The notes under the pieces were generated by a model. The model made no database searches. It was not told the origin of the DNA and saw only the letters and a program-made list of their open reading frames with translations. DNA of 64,000 nt from an uncultured bacterium. GTDB lineage: Bacteria > Cyanobacteriota > Vampirovibrionia > Gastranaerophilales > Gastranaerophilaceae. Positions 9,150 to 18,353 of this stretch are shown one piece after another. Both the position numbers and the translations under genes were made by a program. Location of the stretch: assembly GCA_902776035.1 (NCBI GenBank), contig CACYOO010000001.1, forward strand, positions 1 through 64,000, written 5' to 3'. Each line of letters begins with the position of its first letter. Position 1 is the first letter of the stretch.

Positions 9150-10670
9150 ATGGATGTAACAGCAATATCAAATAAACAAAAAGTACAAACAGAAAATAAA
9201 GCATCTGTATCTCAATCTGTGAAAGTAAATGATGAAGGAGTTTCTTTTAAAGAAACTATATCAGCAACTCAAAAAAATGAAATGACGGCAGAAAAAAATA
9301 CTACTAATATATCTGATAAAAAGGTAACAAATCCTATTGAAAATAATGTTATCAATACGAAATTGGATAAAACATTAAATAACGACTTAAATCGAGTTTC
9401 AAGCAGAAATCAAAATCTTGTTCAAAATGGAGAAATAAATAATGTTTCTAATAAAGAATTAATTAATCTTCCACAAAAGGAACTAAATAATGTATCCAAT
9501 AATAAGAAGTTGGATAAAACATTAAACAATGAATCAAGAGTTCCAAACAAGGAAGTAAAAGCTCTTGAACAGGAAATAAATTTAATTGCGGATATTAATA
9601 ATTCCAAAAAAGTTAAAAAAACTGTTGATGAAACGACTCGTTTTAACAATGATACTTTATTAGAAGTTGAAACAGTTAATAAGTCAAAAAATAAATTGAG
9701 TAAAAATGTTTCAGATGTAAATTCAGATAAAATTAATAATGAAAAATTGATTAAAAGTATCGTAAATACAGAAAAAGAAGTGATTAAACTTCCTATGTCT
9801 GAACCAAAACCATTAAAAGATGAAAAACTATTTAAAGAAAATAAAATTTCATCAGAAATTAATTTAAACAAAAAAACAACAAACGTAAAAAAAGAAGCCA
9901 AATCTAAAATTTCAGGCAGAATAAAATCTAAAGAAGCCGATATTCCGGCTATAACAGATATAGCTAACTCAAATAAGCAATTAGAAATTAAACCGCTTAA
10001 AAAGCAAGAACAAAAGGTAATTGAAAAAATTAACATAAAAAATATTATAGATACAGATGCCGTTTTAACATCATTTGCAGAAACTGATAGAGCATTAAGT
10101 TCGTCAAAAACAAATGATATATTAAAATTCATTGATACAAATTTATCAACAAACAATACAAAGAAGACAACAAAAGGTAGTGCAACCGGAGCTGCTTCTA
10201 AAATATCATCAAAAAAATCAAATGATTCAATAAATATGACAGAAAATGATATAAAGTTCTTTACAAGTTTAGCGGAAAAAAGTGCAGCGGCAGTGGATAC
10301 CGGTGTATCTCAAAATGAACTTACATTAAAAGATGTAGAGGATAGTCAGCAGCTTGAAGTTTCCAAAGCACTTTTAAATGCATTGAAAGAATCAAGAGAA
10401 AATAATAAATCATTTAGAGTAGATTTTGACAAAGATATTTCAGTTGTATTAAAAGTAAGCCGTGAAGGTAAAATATCAGCAGAATTTATCCCTGGAGATA
10501 AGGTAGTTGAGCAGTATTTAAAACAAAATCTTCCTATCTTAAAACAAAAATTTGAAGAAGATGGCTTAGAATATGATAAATTATCATATAGAGAAGACAG
10601 AAAGAAAGACCAACAACAGGAAGAAAGACGTAATAATAGAAGAAATAATAAGGAGAATGGTTATGAATGA
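9150..10670 (+). CDS. fliK: Flagellar hook-length control protein FliK-like
   Basis: 506 aa. Residues 1 to about 400 are low-complexity, rich in Asn, Lys, Ser and Glu, as expected for the molecular-ruler part. The C-terminal 100 residues carry the conserved FliK-type pattern (VVLKVSREGKISAEFIPGD, then YLKQNLPILKQKFEEDGLEY). It ends in a basic Gln/Arg/Asn-rich tail. Near-identical NxKLDKTLNN words occur twice (near residues 70 and 120). Its end overlaps the next start by eight bases. Confidence 0.75.
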   Translation: MDVTAISNKQKVQTENKASVSQSVKVNDEGVSFKETISATQKNEMTAEKNTTNISDKKVTNPIENNVINTKLDKTLNNDLNRVSSRNQNLVQNGEINNVSNKELINLPQKELNNVSNNKKLDKTLNNESRVPNKEVKALEQEINLIADINNSKKVKKTVDETTRFNNDTLLEVETVNKSKNKLSKNVSDVNSDKINNEKLIKSIVNTEKEVIKLPMSEPKPLKDEKLFKENKISSEINLNKKTTNVKKEAKSKISGRIKSKEADIPAITDIANSNKQLEIKPLKKQEQKVIEKINIKNIIDTDAVLTSFAETDRALSSSKTNDILKFIDTNLSTNNTKKTTKGSATGAASKISSKKSNDSINMTENDIKFFTSLAEKSAAAVDTGVSQNELTLKDVEDSQQLEVSKALLNALKESRENNKSFRVDFDKDISVVLKVSREGKISAEFIPGDKVVEQYLKQNLPILKQKFEEDGLEYDKLSYREDRKKDQQQEERRNNRRNNKENGYE

Positions 10671-11499
10671 TCCTTTCGTATCAGCGTTAAATTCGCAAAA
10701 AGCAACAACAGAATGGATGAGTACATTAACGACAAACATGACGAATATGTACACACCCGGTTTTAAAGAGAACAAAGTAACCTTTAGAACATTTTTGGGC
10801 GGTGCAGTTCTTGACCAGTGTGATAAGAATTTTGGTCAAGGTAAATCTACGCCCGGTACAGCAACAGCAAACCTCTTTTTAGAAGGTGAAGGATTTTTTG
10901 TAACCCGTACTCCTGAAGGTAAAGTTATTTATACACGACATGGAGAATTTGATTTTGACAAAGAGGGTTTATACACCAACAAGGATGGTTATACCGTTCA
11001 AGGTTACATCCTAAATGATAAAGGTGAAATCATGGCGGGTACAAAGTCTTTAAGTTCCGACTTGTATGAAGAAACTATTACTAAAGGTGGAGCTTTAGAC
11101 GTACCAACAACAAACATAAAACTTTGGATAGATCCTAATAACGGAAAATATTTAGGTAAATATGATGACTATGAAATCAAAAATGATGGAACATTATATG
11201 GTAAAGCTGATGGTGGTAAAAAGAAAGTTCCTTTATACAAAATAGCAACAATGAGTTTTCACAACAAAAACGGTTTGTTTGAACTAAAAGACGGTCAATA
11301 TGTAGAAACGGAAGAATCAGGCAGACCGGTAATGGGCAGAGGGGAAATCCGTTCCGGCTTGTTAGAACTTTCTAACGTAGCATTCAAAGATAATATTGCA
11401 AATTTCCAACAGGCAAAAGTTCAAATGGAACTTGCAAACAAACTTATTTCATCGCAAAAAGAATTATTGCAAGAAGCTATGCGACTTGTATCTCAATAG
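10663..11499 (+). CDS. Flagellar hook-basal body protein (FlgE/FlgF/FlgG family)
   Basis: 278 aa when started at the ATG at 10663, seven bases after AGGAG. A longer reading frame upstream overlaps fliK and is not the real start. Family features: the N-terminal rod motif variant MTNMYTPGFKENK, LFLEGEGFFVTRTPEGKVIYTRHGEFDFDK-type central strand region, and a C-terminal helical segment ELSNVAFKDNIANFQQAKVQM. Position after fliK suggests a hook or rod subunit, but which cannot be settled. A strong terminator follows. Confidence 0.8.
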   Translation: MNDPFVSALNSQKATTEWMSTLTTNMTNMYTPGFKENKVTFRTFLGGAVLDQCDKNFGQGKSTPGTATANLFLEGEGFFVTRTPEGKVIYTRHGEFDFDKEGLYTNKDGYTVQGYILNDKGEIMAGTKSLSSDLYEETITKGGALDVPTTNIKLWIDPNNGKYLGKYDDYEIKNDGTLYGKADGGKKKVPLYKIATMSFHNKNGLFELKDGQYVETEESGRPVMGRGEIRSGLLELSNVAFKDNIANFQQAKVQMELANKLISSQKELLQEAMRLVSQ

Positions 11500-11523
11500 T
11501 AAAAAATTTTTTAATTTAATAAT

Positions 11524-11578
11524 AAATAACCTGATAACTAACATATTGATTTATGTTTGAATGTTATCAGGTTATTTA
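11524..11578 (+). terminator. Intrinsic terminator of the fliJ-fliK-hook operon
   Basis: AATAACCTGATAAC pairs perfectly with GTTATCAGGTTATT around a long loop, followed by a T-rich tail. Separates the flagellar operon from clpC. Confidence 0.75.
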
Positions 11579-11612
11579 TATACAGCATTAAATTTATTTT
11601 TTTGTAAATTAC

Positions 11613-11641
11613 TTGAAACTTTTTTATATTTCATCTAAAAT
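11613..11641 (+). promoter_or_regulatory. Sigma-70-type promoter of clpC
   Basis: TTGAAA at 11613-11618, a 17-base spacer and TAAAAT at 11636-11641. Only 28 bases from the clpC start, whose ribosome site is AAAAGGG. No CtsR or CIRCE-like operator was seen. Confidence 0.6.
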
Positions 11642-11669
11642 TGTGTAGGTATACTAAAAGGGAAAAACT

Positions 11670-14171
11670 ATGTTTGAAAGATTTACAGAAAAAGCTATAA
11701 AGGTCATAATGCTTGCACAGGAAGAAGCAAGACGTTTAGGACATAACTTTGTAGGAACGGAACAAATATTATTAGGTCTTATTGGAGAGGGAACGGGAGT
11801 TGCTGCAAAAACCTTAAAATCTATGGGTGTAAACCTAAAAGATGCAAGAGCCGAAGTTGAAAAAATAATAGGCAGAGGTACAGGTTTTGTAGCAGTAGAA
11901 ATTCCATTTACACCAAGAGCAAAAAGAGTTTTAGAATTATCTTGGGATGAAGCAAGACAATTAGGACACAATTATATCGGAACGGAACACTTATTACTTG
12001 GTTTAATTAGAGAAAACGAGGGTGTTGCTGCACGAGTATTGGAAAATTTAGGTGTTGATTTAAATAAAATTCGAAGCAATGTAGTTAAGATATTAGGCGA
12101 ATCTAAACCGCAAACAGTAGCATCAGGCGGTAGCTTATCATCAAGTTCATCATCAACTAAGGCAAAAACGCCAAGCTTGGATGAATTTGGTACAGATTTA
12201 ACTTTAGCTGCTGCAGAATTAAGATTAGATCCTGTAATTGGCAGAGAAAAAGAAATTGAGCGTGTAATTCAAATTCTTGCACGTCGTACAAAGAATAACC
12301 CTATACTTTTGGGTGAACCCGGAGTTGGTAAAACGGCTGTTGTAGAGGGTTTAGCAACAAGAATAGTTAATTCGGAAATTCCGGATATTTTGGATGGCAG
12401 AAAAGTAGTACAATTGGACATGGGTTTACTTGTAGCCGGAACAAAGTATCGTGGTGAATTTGAAGAACGTCTTAAAAAGATTATGGATGAAATCAGACAG
12501 GCAGGTAATATAATTCTGGTAATAGATGAAATGCATACTCTTATAGGTGCAGGTGCAGCAGAGGGTGCTATTGATGCTGCAAATATATTAAAGCCGGCAT
12601 TGTCAAGAGGTGAAATCCAAATTATCGGTGCAACTACACTTGATGAATACAGAAAACATATAGAAAAAGATAAAGCTTTAGAAAGACGTTTTCAAACCGT
12701 AATTATAGATGAGCCGACAATAGAAGATTCTATTGAGATTATAAGAGGATTAAAACCGAAATATGAAGAACACCACAGATTAATTATTTCTGATGATGCA
12801 ATAGTTTCAGCTGTAAAATTATCAAGTAAATATATAACAGACAGATTTTTACCTGATAAGGCAATAGACGTTTTAGATGAAGCAAGTTCAAAAGTTCGTT
12901 TGAAAGTAAGTTCACTATCTCCTGAAGGAAAAGAACTTGATAAAGAACTTAGAGCAATCATTAAAGAAAAAGAGGATGCAATAAGAAATCAAGAGTTTGA
13001 AAAGGCCTCTCAATTAAGAGATGATGAAGCTGATATGAAAGAAAAAATCAGAGAAGTATCAGAAGAATGGCGCAATGAACATGATGCCAATAAACCTACA
13101 GTTACATCTGAGCATATAGCTGAAGTAATAGGAATGATGACAGGTATACCTGTTACAAAATTAACAGAAAGTGAAAGCGAAAGATTGTTAAAACTTGAAG
13201 ATACTTTACATCAACGAGTAATCGGACAAAGTGATGCTATAGTAGCAGTATCAAGAGCAATCAGACGTGCAAGAGTAGGTTTAAAATCACCAAACAGACC
13301 AATTGGAAGCTTTATTTTCTGTGGACCTACAGGTGTTGGTAAAACAGAACTTGCTAAGGCAATTTCAGAAGCAGTATTTGGTTCTGAAGACAATATGGTA
13401 AGAGTAGATATGTCTGAATTTATGGAAAAACATTCTACATCAAAATTAATTGGTTCACCTCCTGGATATGTAGGTTATGATGATGGTGGAAGTTTAACTG
13501 AAACTATAAGAAAGAAACCATATTCAGTTATTCTTTTTGATGAAATCGAAAAAGCACATCCTGATGTGTTCAATATAATGTTACAGATTTTAGATGACGG
13601 AAGATTAACAGATTCTAAGGGTAGACATGTAAACTTCAAAAATACAATTATTATTATGACATCAAATATTGGTGCAAGTATGATAGCTAATCAATCAAAA
13701 CTAGGATTTTCAGTAGGTGGAGATGATGCTAAGAAAGATAAATACGAAAGATTAAAAGAAACAGTACATGATGAAATGAAGAAAGCATTCAGACCTGAAT
13801 TTATCAATCGTATTGATGATATAATTGTATTCTCACACTTGAGCAAGGAAGAAATCAGAGAAATTGTTGATTTAATGATGAGAGATTTGTTCAAGAGATT
13901 GGATGAAAGAGGATTATCAATGCTTGTAACAGATGAAGTTAAGGACTTCTTAGCAACGGATGGATATTCGGAAGCTTATGGTGCAAGACCATTAAGACGT
14001 CTTATTCAAAGTAAGGTAGAAGATGCGTTGGCTGAAGAAATCTTGACCGGTAAATATCATGAAGGTGATACAATTGTTTTAGATATGAAAGACGGTAAAA
14101 TGTTTTTATCAAAACAGGGTGAAGAAGCTGACTCTAAAAGTGAAAGTGATAAAGAAGAAACGGTCAAATAA
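11670..14171 (+). CDS. clpC: ATP-dependent Clp protease ATP-binding subunit ClpC
   Basis: 833 aa AAA+ unfoldase that feeds ClpP. Two Clp-N repeats (about 1-145), a Ser-rich linker, AAA-1 with Walker A GEPGVGKT at 215-222, a UVR-type helix pair around 425-460 ([14 protein letters not shown]), AAA-2 with Walker A GPTGVGKT at 552-559, and a C-terminal D2-small domain. The UVR motif distinguishes ClpC from ClpA and ClpB. Gene stands alone with its own promoter; no mcsA/mcsB or ctsR nearby. Confidence 0.97.
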   Translation: MFERFTEKAIKVIMLAQEEARRLGHNFVGTEQILLGLIGEGTGVAAKTLKSMGVNLKDARAEVEKIIGRGTGFVAVEIPFTPRAKRVLELSWDEARQLGHNYIGTEHLLLGLIRENEGVAARVLENLGVDLNKIRSNVVKILGESKPQTVASGGSLSSSSSSTKAKTPSLDEFGTDLTLAAAELRLDPVIGREKEIERVIQILARRTKNNPILLGEPGVGKTAVVEGLATRIVNSEIPDILDGRKVVQLDMGLLVAGTKYRGEFEERLKKIMDEIRQAGNIILVIDEMHTLIGAGAAEGAIDAANILKPALSRGEIQIIGATTLDEYRKHIEKDKALERRFQTVIIDEPTIEDSIEIIRGLKPKYEEHHRLIISDDAIVSAVKLSSKYITDRFLPDKAIDVLDEASSKVRLKVSSLSPEGKELDKELRAIIKEKEDAIRNQEFEKASQLRDDEADMKEKIREVSEEWRNEHDANKPTVTSEHIAEVIGMMTGIPVTKLTESESERLLKLEDTLHQRVIGQSDAIVAVSRAIRRARVGLKSPNRPIGSFIFCGPTGVGKTELAKAISEAVFGSEDNMVRVDMSEFMEKHSTSKLIGSPPGYVGYDDGGSLTETIRKKPYSVILFDEIEKAHPDVFNIMLQILDDGRLTDSKGRHVNFKNTIIIMTSNIGASMIANQSKLGFSVGGDDAKKDKYERLKETVHDEMKKAFRPEFINRIDDIIVFSHLSKEEIREIVDLMMRDLFKRLDERGLSMLVTDEVKDFLATDGYSEAYGARPLRRLIQSKVEDALAEEILTGKYHEGDTIVLDMKDGKMFLSKQGEEADSKSESDKEETVK

Positions 14172-14181
14172 AAATATTTAG

Positions 14182-14208
14182 TTGACATTGTAAGCTTTTT
14201 TTGATAAT
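14182..14208 (+). promoter_or_regulatory. Promoter for the leader RNA / tRNA-Leu
   Basis: TTGACA at 14182-14187 and GATAAT at 14203-14208 with a 15-base spacer (slightly short). It lies about 135 bases before the tRNA, so the primary transcript would include a long structured leader. Confidence 0.5.
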
Positions 14209-14233
14209 CTTAACATAGTCAGTAGACATGATT

Positions 14234-14313
14234 TTTATGGCACTCTGCCGAAAAAACGATTAAGTATCGTTTTAGAGAGGCAAGGTAGACGCAGTCTACC
14301 GAGAAGCCATAAA
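14234..14313 (+). ncRNA. Candidate structured RNA upstream of tRNA-Leu (three-way junction)
   Basis: Closing helix TTTATGGC (14234-14241) with GCCATAAA (14306-14313). Inside it are two hairpins: AAAACGA/TCGTTTT (14253-14259 with 14267-14273), extendable by CTCT/AGAG, and GGTAGAC/GTCTACC (14284-14290 with 14294-14300). No ORF explains the segment. I do not recognise it as a known riboswitch or housekeeping RNA. It may be a 5' leader removed from the tRNA precursor or an independent RNA. Confidence 0.45.
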
Positions 14314-14344
14314 GGGCGAAAACAATTAAATAGAAAACTACCAA

Positions 14345-14431
14345 GCTCCAGTGGCGGAATCGGTAGACGCGTCGGACTTAAAATCCGATTGGGCGAATAA
14401 CTCAGTGCCAGTTCAAGTCTGGCCTGGAGCA
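14345..14431 (+). tRNA. tRNA-Leu (anticodon TAA)
   Basis: 87-nt class II tRNA. Acceptor GCTCCAG pairs with CTGGAGC. Anticodon stem TCGGA/TCCGA surrounds the loop CTTAAAA, with anticodon TAA at 14379-14381. It has a long variable arm, and the T arm GCCAG-TTCAAGT-CTGGC. CCA is not encoded. Confidence 0.95.
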
Positions 14432-14434
14432 TTT

Positions 14435-14466
14435 AAAAGACAAGAGTTTAGCTCTTGTCTTTTTTA
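14435..14466 (+). terminator. Intrinsic terminator of tRNA-Leu
   Basis: AAAAGACAAGAG / CTCTTGTCTTTT stem with a five-base loop and a T run, four bases after the tRNA. Confidence 0.85.
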
Positions 14467-14720
14467 ATAGTGAAAAAGCTTATGAACTTTTATTTATTAA
14501 TTACATAATGAGTAGCACGAGCTTCACCTAAATTGGATAATATTAATCATATAAAAATAAAAGGCAAGTTTTATAAAATCTATATATTAATCCTTTGGTC
14601 TATAAGAAATAAAAAAAATTACATCAAAAGGTTGATGTGAAATATCCACTAAATATAGTAAATTAGATGTGTGAAATGATAGACGGAAGTGTAAGCTTTC
14701 GACGGGTGGAGAATAGGTAA
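14467..14720. other. Intergenic region before the flg operon
   Basis: 254 bases without a supported ORF. It holds a small perfect hairpin ACATCAA-AAGG-TTGATGT (about 14620-14637) and, just before the transglycosylase, a second hairpin CGGAAG/CTTTCG (about 14683-14701). Both could belong to a 5' leader. I could not identify a convincing sigma-70 or sigma-28 promoter. Confidence 0.35.
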
Positions 14721-15329
14721 GTGGTTGCAAGTTTGCAAATGACATTGGAACGTATTAATGCGATTGAAAGACAATTTGCGTCTTTAACTCGTCAATCACT
14801 TGTGTTACCTGAATATGAAAGACAAACTGATACTTCGTTTCAAAAAATATTAGACAAGCAAGAAGAAGTATTAAAACCGGTAGCAAAAACAATACCAAAT
14901 AACGTAAAAAATACTTCACCTGTTTCTAAAGATGATATAAGCGATTTAATTGAAGAATATGCAAATAAAAACGGTTTAGATTCTAATTTTGTAAAATCTG
15001 TTGTAAGACACGAATCTGGTTTCAACGCAAATGCAACATCAAAATGCGGTGCTATGGGGCTTATGCAGTTAATGCCATCAACTGCTAAAGGACTAGGTGT
15101 TACAAATGCGTATGATGCGGAACAAAATATTGCAGGCGGAACAAAGTATTTAAAAGGGTTAATGGATAGGTTTGATAATAATAAAGAACTTGCCCTTGCT
15201 GCATATAATGCAGGTCCAAATGCAGTAAAAAAATATGGCGGTATTCCTCCGTATAAAGAAACTCAAAACTATGTGAAATGCATAATGAAAACTTATGACA
15301 ACTATAAGGATAAGGAAGGGGGTAATTAA
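14721..15329 (+). CDS. Lytic transglycosylase, SLT domain, flagellar-associated
   Basis: 202 aa. Residues about 75-195 form a Slt/MltE-type transglycosylase domain: catalytic Glu in VVRHESGFN, then AMGLMQLMPSTAKGLGV, IAGGTKYL and LAAYNAGPNAV. It cleaves peptidoglycan glycan strands. The start is GTG (14721); an in-frame ATG at 14739 is an alternative. No signal peptide is visible, suggesting export by the flagellar apparatus or another route. It is first in the flgF-flgG-flgA-flgH-flgI operon and overlaps flgF by one base, so it probably opens the wall for the rod, the job done by the FlgJ muramidase elsewhere. Confidence 0.88.
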   Translation: MVASLQMTLERINAIERQFASLTRQSLVLPEYERQTDTSFQKILDKQEEVLKPVAKTIPNNVKNTSPVSKDDISDLIEEYANKNGLDSNFVKSVVRHESGFNANATSKCGAMGLMQLMPSTAKGLGVTNAYDAEQNIAGGTKYLKGLMDRFDNNKELALAAYNAGPNAVKKYGGIPPYKETQNYVKCIMKTYDNYKDKEGGN

Positions 15330-16141
15330 TGCTAGTAAGAAGTTTTGAATCAGCTACAAAAGGCATGTTAGCCCTTACAGATCAACTTGATAATACGGCA
15401 ATGAACCTTGCCAATGTAAATACAACTGGTTTTAAGAAAACAGAATTGACATTCAAAGATATATATGATGCAAAAATTGTTGAAAACAGCGGTACTGTTT
15501 TATGTGGAAGTACAAGAAATATTGGTACTCTCAGCATGGGACCAAAAACAGATATGATTCACTATGACTTTTCACAAGGTGCATTACAAAGAACAGACAG
15601 ACCTCTTGATTTAGCAATTGAAGGCGACGGCTTTTTTAGAGTGCAATCACCTACAGGTGATATAAGCTATACAAGATGTGGGCAACTTGTTTTGGATAGA
15701 GATTCTTTTTTAAGAACAGAAGATGGAGATACTATTCTTGATATTGAAAACAGACCAATTCAGATAAACTTTAGAGAACTTGGTTTTGATGATATAACAA
15801 AAATCACAGTGGGTGAACAAGGTGCAATAGAAATAAATGATGGTGTACAAAAAATACCTTTACAGCAAATAGCAATATATGACTTTCAGGATAAAGAAAC
15901 CGGTTTATTCAATATAGGAGGTTCAAAGTTTATAACAAGAGATAATGATACAAATCCTCCTATACGAGCAGACAAATATACAATACAACAGGGTATGCTT
16001 GAAATGTCAAATTCGAATGTAATAAAGGAAATGATAAAAACCATTAATACAACAAGAAATTTTGAATCACTTCAAAAGCATGTAAAAACAAGCGGAGAGA
16101 TGTTATCTCAAGCAATAAGTTTAGGACGATTAAGAACATAA
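15329..16141 (+). CDS. flgF: Flagellar basal-body rod protein FlgF-like
   Basis: 270 aa. N-terminal rod motif NLANVNTTGFKKTE; central AIEGDGFFRVQSPTGDISYTR-like strand; C-terminal MLEMSNSNVIKEMIKTINTTRNFE helix typical of FlgF/FlgG. FlgF is a proximal rod protein, and position immediately before flgG supports the assignment. Start codon overlaps the preceding stop. Confidence 0.88.
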   Translation: MLVRSFESATKGMLALTDQLDNTAMNLANVNTTGFKKTELTFKDIYDAKIVENSGTVLCGSTRNIGTLSMGPKTDMIHYDFSQGALQRTDRPLDLAIEGDGFFRVQSPTGDISYTRCGQLVLDRDSFLRTEDGDTILDIENRPIQINFRELGFDDITKITVGEQGAIEINDGVQKIPLQQIAIYDFQDKETGLFNIGGSKFITRDNDTNPPIRADKYTIQQGMLEMSNSNVIKEMIKTINTTRNFESLQKHVKTSGEMLSQAISLGRLRT

Positions 16142-16178
16142 ACAAAGTAATAACGGACAAGGAAAGAGGTAATTAAAA

Positions 16179-16964
16179 ATGTTACGTTCATTAACAACAG
16201 CAGCAACAGGAATGATAGCCGAACAGAATTATCTGGACGTTATTGCAAACAATGTTGCCAACGTAAATACAACCGGATTTAAAAAAGTACGTTTGGAATT
16301 TCAAGACTTGTTAAGCCAAGCCGCAAGAACACCGGGTGCAATGCTTAATCAAGGTACTTATCAACCTGTAGGTGTTGAAATCGGATTAGGTGTAAAAACA
16401 GCAGCGACAACAAGAATTTTTACAAAAGGTGTAGCAGTATCAACTGACAGAAATCTTGATATTATGATTGAGGGAGAGGGTTTCTTGCAAGTTATGAAAG
16501 AAGACGGTACACTTGCATATACTCGTGATGGCTGTCTGCAAATGGATGCTTTAGGTCAAATTTGTACAAATGACGGATTGTTACTTCAGCCGGCAATGAC
16601 AATTCCGGCAGATGCAAAAGAGATTACTATTTCTCAAGACGGTAATGTTTCTGTTTTAACAGGAAATAATACAGAAGCAAACCAAATCGGACAAATTCAG
16701 CTTGTAAGATTTCAAAACCCATCCGGCTTACTTTCAATAGGTCATAACCTTTATCAAGAAACATCTGCATCCGGAAATGCCGTACAAGGTACACCGGGAC
16801 AGGAAGGTATGGGACTTATACAACAAGGATTTTTAGAGGGCTCAAATGTTCAAATTGTAGATGAGCTTATAGGTTTGATTAAAGCAGAAAGAGCGTTTGA
16901 ATCAAATTCTAAAATAATTCAAACATCAAGTGAAATTCTTCAAATGACAAATAACTTACAGTAA
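16179..16964 (+). CDS. flgG: Flagellar basal-body distal rod protein FlgG
   Basis: 261 aa, the usual FlgG length. N-terminus MLRSLTTAATGMIAEQ with NNVANVNTTGFKK, central IMIEGEGFLQV, and C-terminus GFLEGSNVQIVDELIGLI with RAFESNSK, all diagnostic of FlgG. It forms the distal rod crossing the periplasm. GAAAGAGG ribosome site precedes the ATG. Confidence 0.95.
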   Translation: MLRSLTTAATGMIAEQNYLDVIANNVANVNTTGFKKVRLEFQDLLSQAARTPGAMLNQGTYQPVGVEIGLGVKTAATTRIFTKGVAVSTDRNLDIMIEGEGFLQVMKEDGTLAYTRDGCLQMDALGQICTNDGLLLQPAMTIPADAKEITISQDGNVSVLTGNNTEANQIGQIQLVRFQNPSGLLSIGHNLYQETSASGNAVQGTPGQEGMGLIQQGFLEGSNVQIVDELIGLIKAERAFESNSKIIQTSSEILQMTNNLQ

Positions 16965-16974
16965 AGGTATTAAA

Positions 16975-17688
16975 TTGAAAAAACTAACGGCTATATTTTT
17001 ATTTATTATAATAACGACATTCGCAAAAAATGTCGTATATGCCGTTGAATATACCGATGAGCAAATAAGGACAGAAATTGAAAAACAAGTTATTCAACAA
17101 AATAAGAAATATACAGATGCAGAAGTAAAAGTTATTATTGCAAGTATGCCATTTAAGAAAATGTATATTTCTGACGGTAATATAAAATTTGTTGTTAAAT
17201 CAAATTTTGACAAATTTGTACCAAGAGATATAAAGAAGATTTATATTTATTCAAACGGAAAACTTGAAAAACAATTTATTGTATCAGTCAGAACATTGGC
17301 ATATAAAGAAGTTTTATGTGCTAACAGACAAATAGACAGAGATGAAATATTATCATTAAATAACTTAACGCCAAAACGAATGGAGGTTTCTTCAAATATT
17401 GATTATGTTTTAACAAAAAATATGCTTGATAGTAAAGAAATGATAAGTCGAAAATGGTTTAGAGAAGGTGAAATTATAGATAGACGCTTTGTCGGAATGA
17501 AGCCGGACGTAAAAAGTTATTCAACAGTTAAAGCATTTTTCAAAAGTGGAAATATTTTTATATCAACAGATGGAGTTGTTTTAAGTGATGGAATGATTGG
17601 TGATTATGTAGATGTCAGAAACAACACTTATAAAAAAACATACAGAGGAAAAGTTATAGGTGAAAACAAAGTATTAATAAATATGTAA
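16975..17688 (+). CDS. flgA: Flagellar P-ring assembly chaperone FlgA
   Basis: 237 aa with a signal peptide ending near VYA (residue 23). The C-terminal half is a SAF-like domain (EVLCANRQIDRDEILSLNN, REGEIIDRRFVG, DYVDVRNN). FlgA is a periplasmic chaperone for FlgI, encoded three genes on. The start is TTG at 16975, seven bases after AAAGG; no better ATG fits. Confidence 0.88.
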   Translation: MKKLTAIFLFIIITTFAKNVVYAVEYTDEQIRTEIEKQVIQQNKKYTDAEVKVIIASMPFKKMYISDGNIKFVVKSNFDKFVPRDIKKIYIYSNGKLEKQFIVSVRTLAYKEVLCANRQIDRDEILSLNNLTPKRMEVSSNIDYVLTKNMLDSKEMISRKWFREGEIIDRRFVGMKPDVKSYSTVKAFFKSGNIFISTDGVVLSDGMIGDYVDVRNNTYKKTYRGKVIGENKVLINM

Positions 17689-17700
17689 AAGGGGAATGTA

Positions 17701-18336
17701 GTGAAAAAATTATTAGGTTCAATTTTATTAATAACAGCAATAATAGGTTTATATACTCCTGTAAAGGCAGAATCTTTATTTGTTTTAAATGCATCACAGA
17801 GTTATCAGGCCTCATCTAAATCATTGTTTTCAGGTGTACGTGCCTTAACAATAGGAGATATGGTGTCAATCGTAATAGATGAAACAATTTCAAATACCGA
17901 TACAATGACATATAGTTCCGCAAAAAGCACTAACACAAGTGATAATAATTCCAAATTGTTAAGAAAAATCTTAACCAAGTGGTTAAAAGTTGTTGATGAT
18001 CGTCAAGGTCCTATATCTTTTGGCGGCAGCAATACTATTGAAAATTCAGCAAATGCATCAAGAATAGTACATTTTGGCGATACTATATCAGCTCAGGTTG
18101 TTCAATTATTATCTAACGGCAACTTAGTTGTTCAAGGTAAAAAAACACTTGTAAATGCTAATGAAAGAATGGATTTAATAGTAACAGGCATAGTAGATCC
18201 ACGTTGGATAAATGCTAATGGCGAAATAAGTTCAAAACGAGTTGGAAATTTACAATTTGCAATGTCAGGCAGAGGTTCAGTATCAAGAGGTCAAAACGAA
18301 GGTATTATGAACAGAATTATAAAAGCGTTATTTTAA
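17701..18336 (+). CDS. flgH: Flagellar L-ring protein FlgH
   Basis: 211 aa, GTG start after AAAGGGG. FlgH motifs: ALTIGDMVSIVIDETISN, the FGDTISAQVVQLLSNGNLVVQGKK stretch, and VTGIVDPRWINANGEISS. It forms the outer-membrane L ring. The signal peptide appears to end in VKA with no lipobox Cys, although FlgH of enterobacteria is a lipoprotein. Confidence 0.93.
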   Translation: MKKLLGSILLITAIIGLYTPVKAESLFVLNASQSYQASSKSLFSGVRALTIGDMVSIVIDETISNTDTMTYSSAKSTNTSDNNSKLLRKILTKWLKVVDDRQGPISFGGSNTIENSANASRIVHFGDTISAQVVQLLSNGNLVVQGKKTLVNANERMDLIVTGIVDPRWINANGEISSKRVGNLQFAMSGRGSVSRGQNEGIMNRIIKALF

Positions 18337-18353
18337 TTAATGGGGAAGTAAGA

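Noticed and set aside
9422-10156. 244-codon minus-strand ORF inside fliK
   Set aside because: Antisense of low-complexity Asn/Lys-rich coding sequence; hydrophobic Ser/Phe/Leu composition is the expected shadow and there is no start context.
14640-14720. c-di-GMP (GEMM) riboswitch before the flg operon
   Set aside because: A hairpin is present but the conserved GEMM core sequence is not, so there is no basis for the call.
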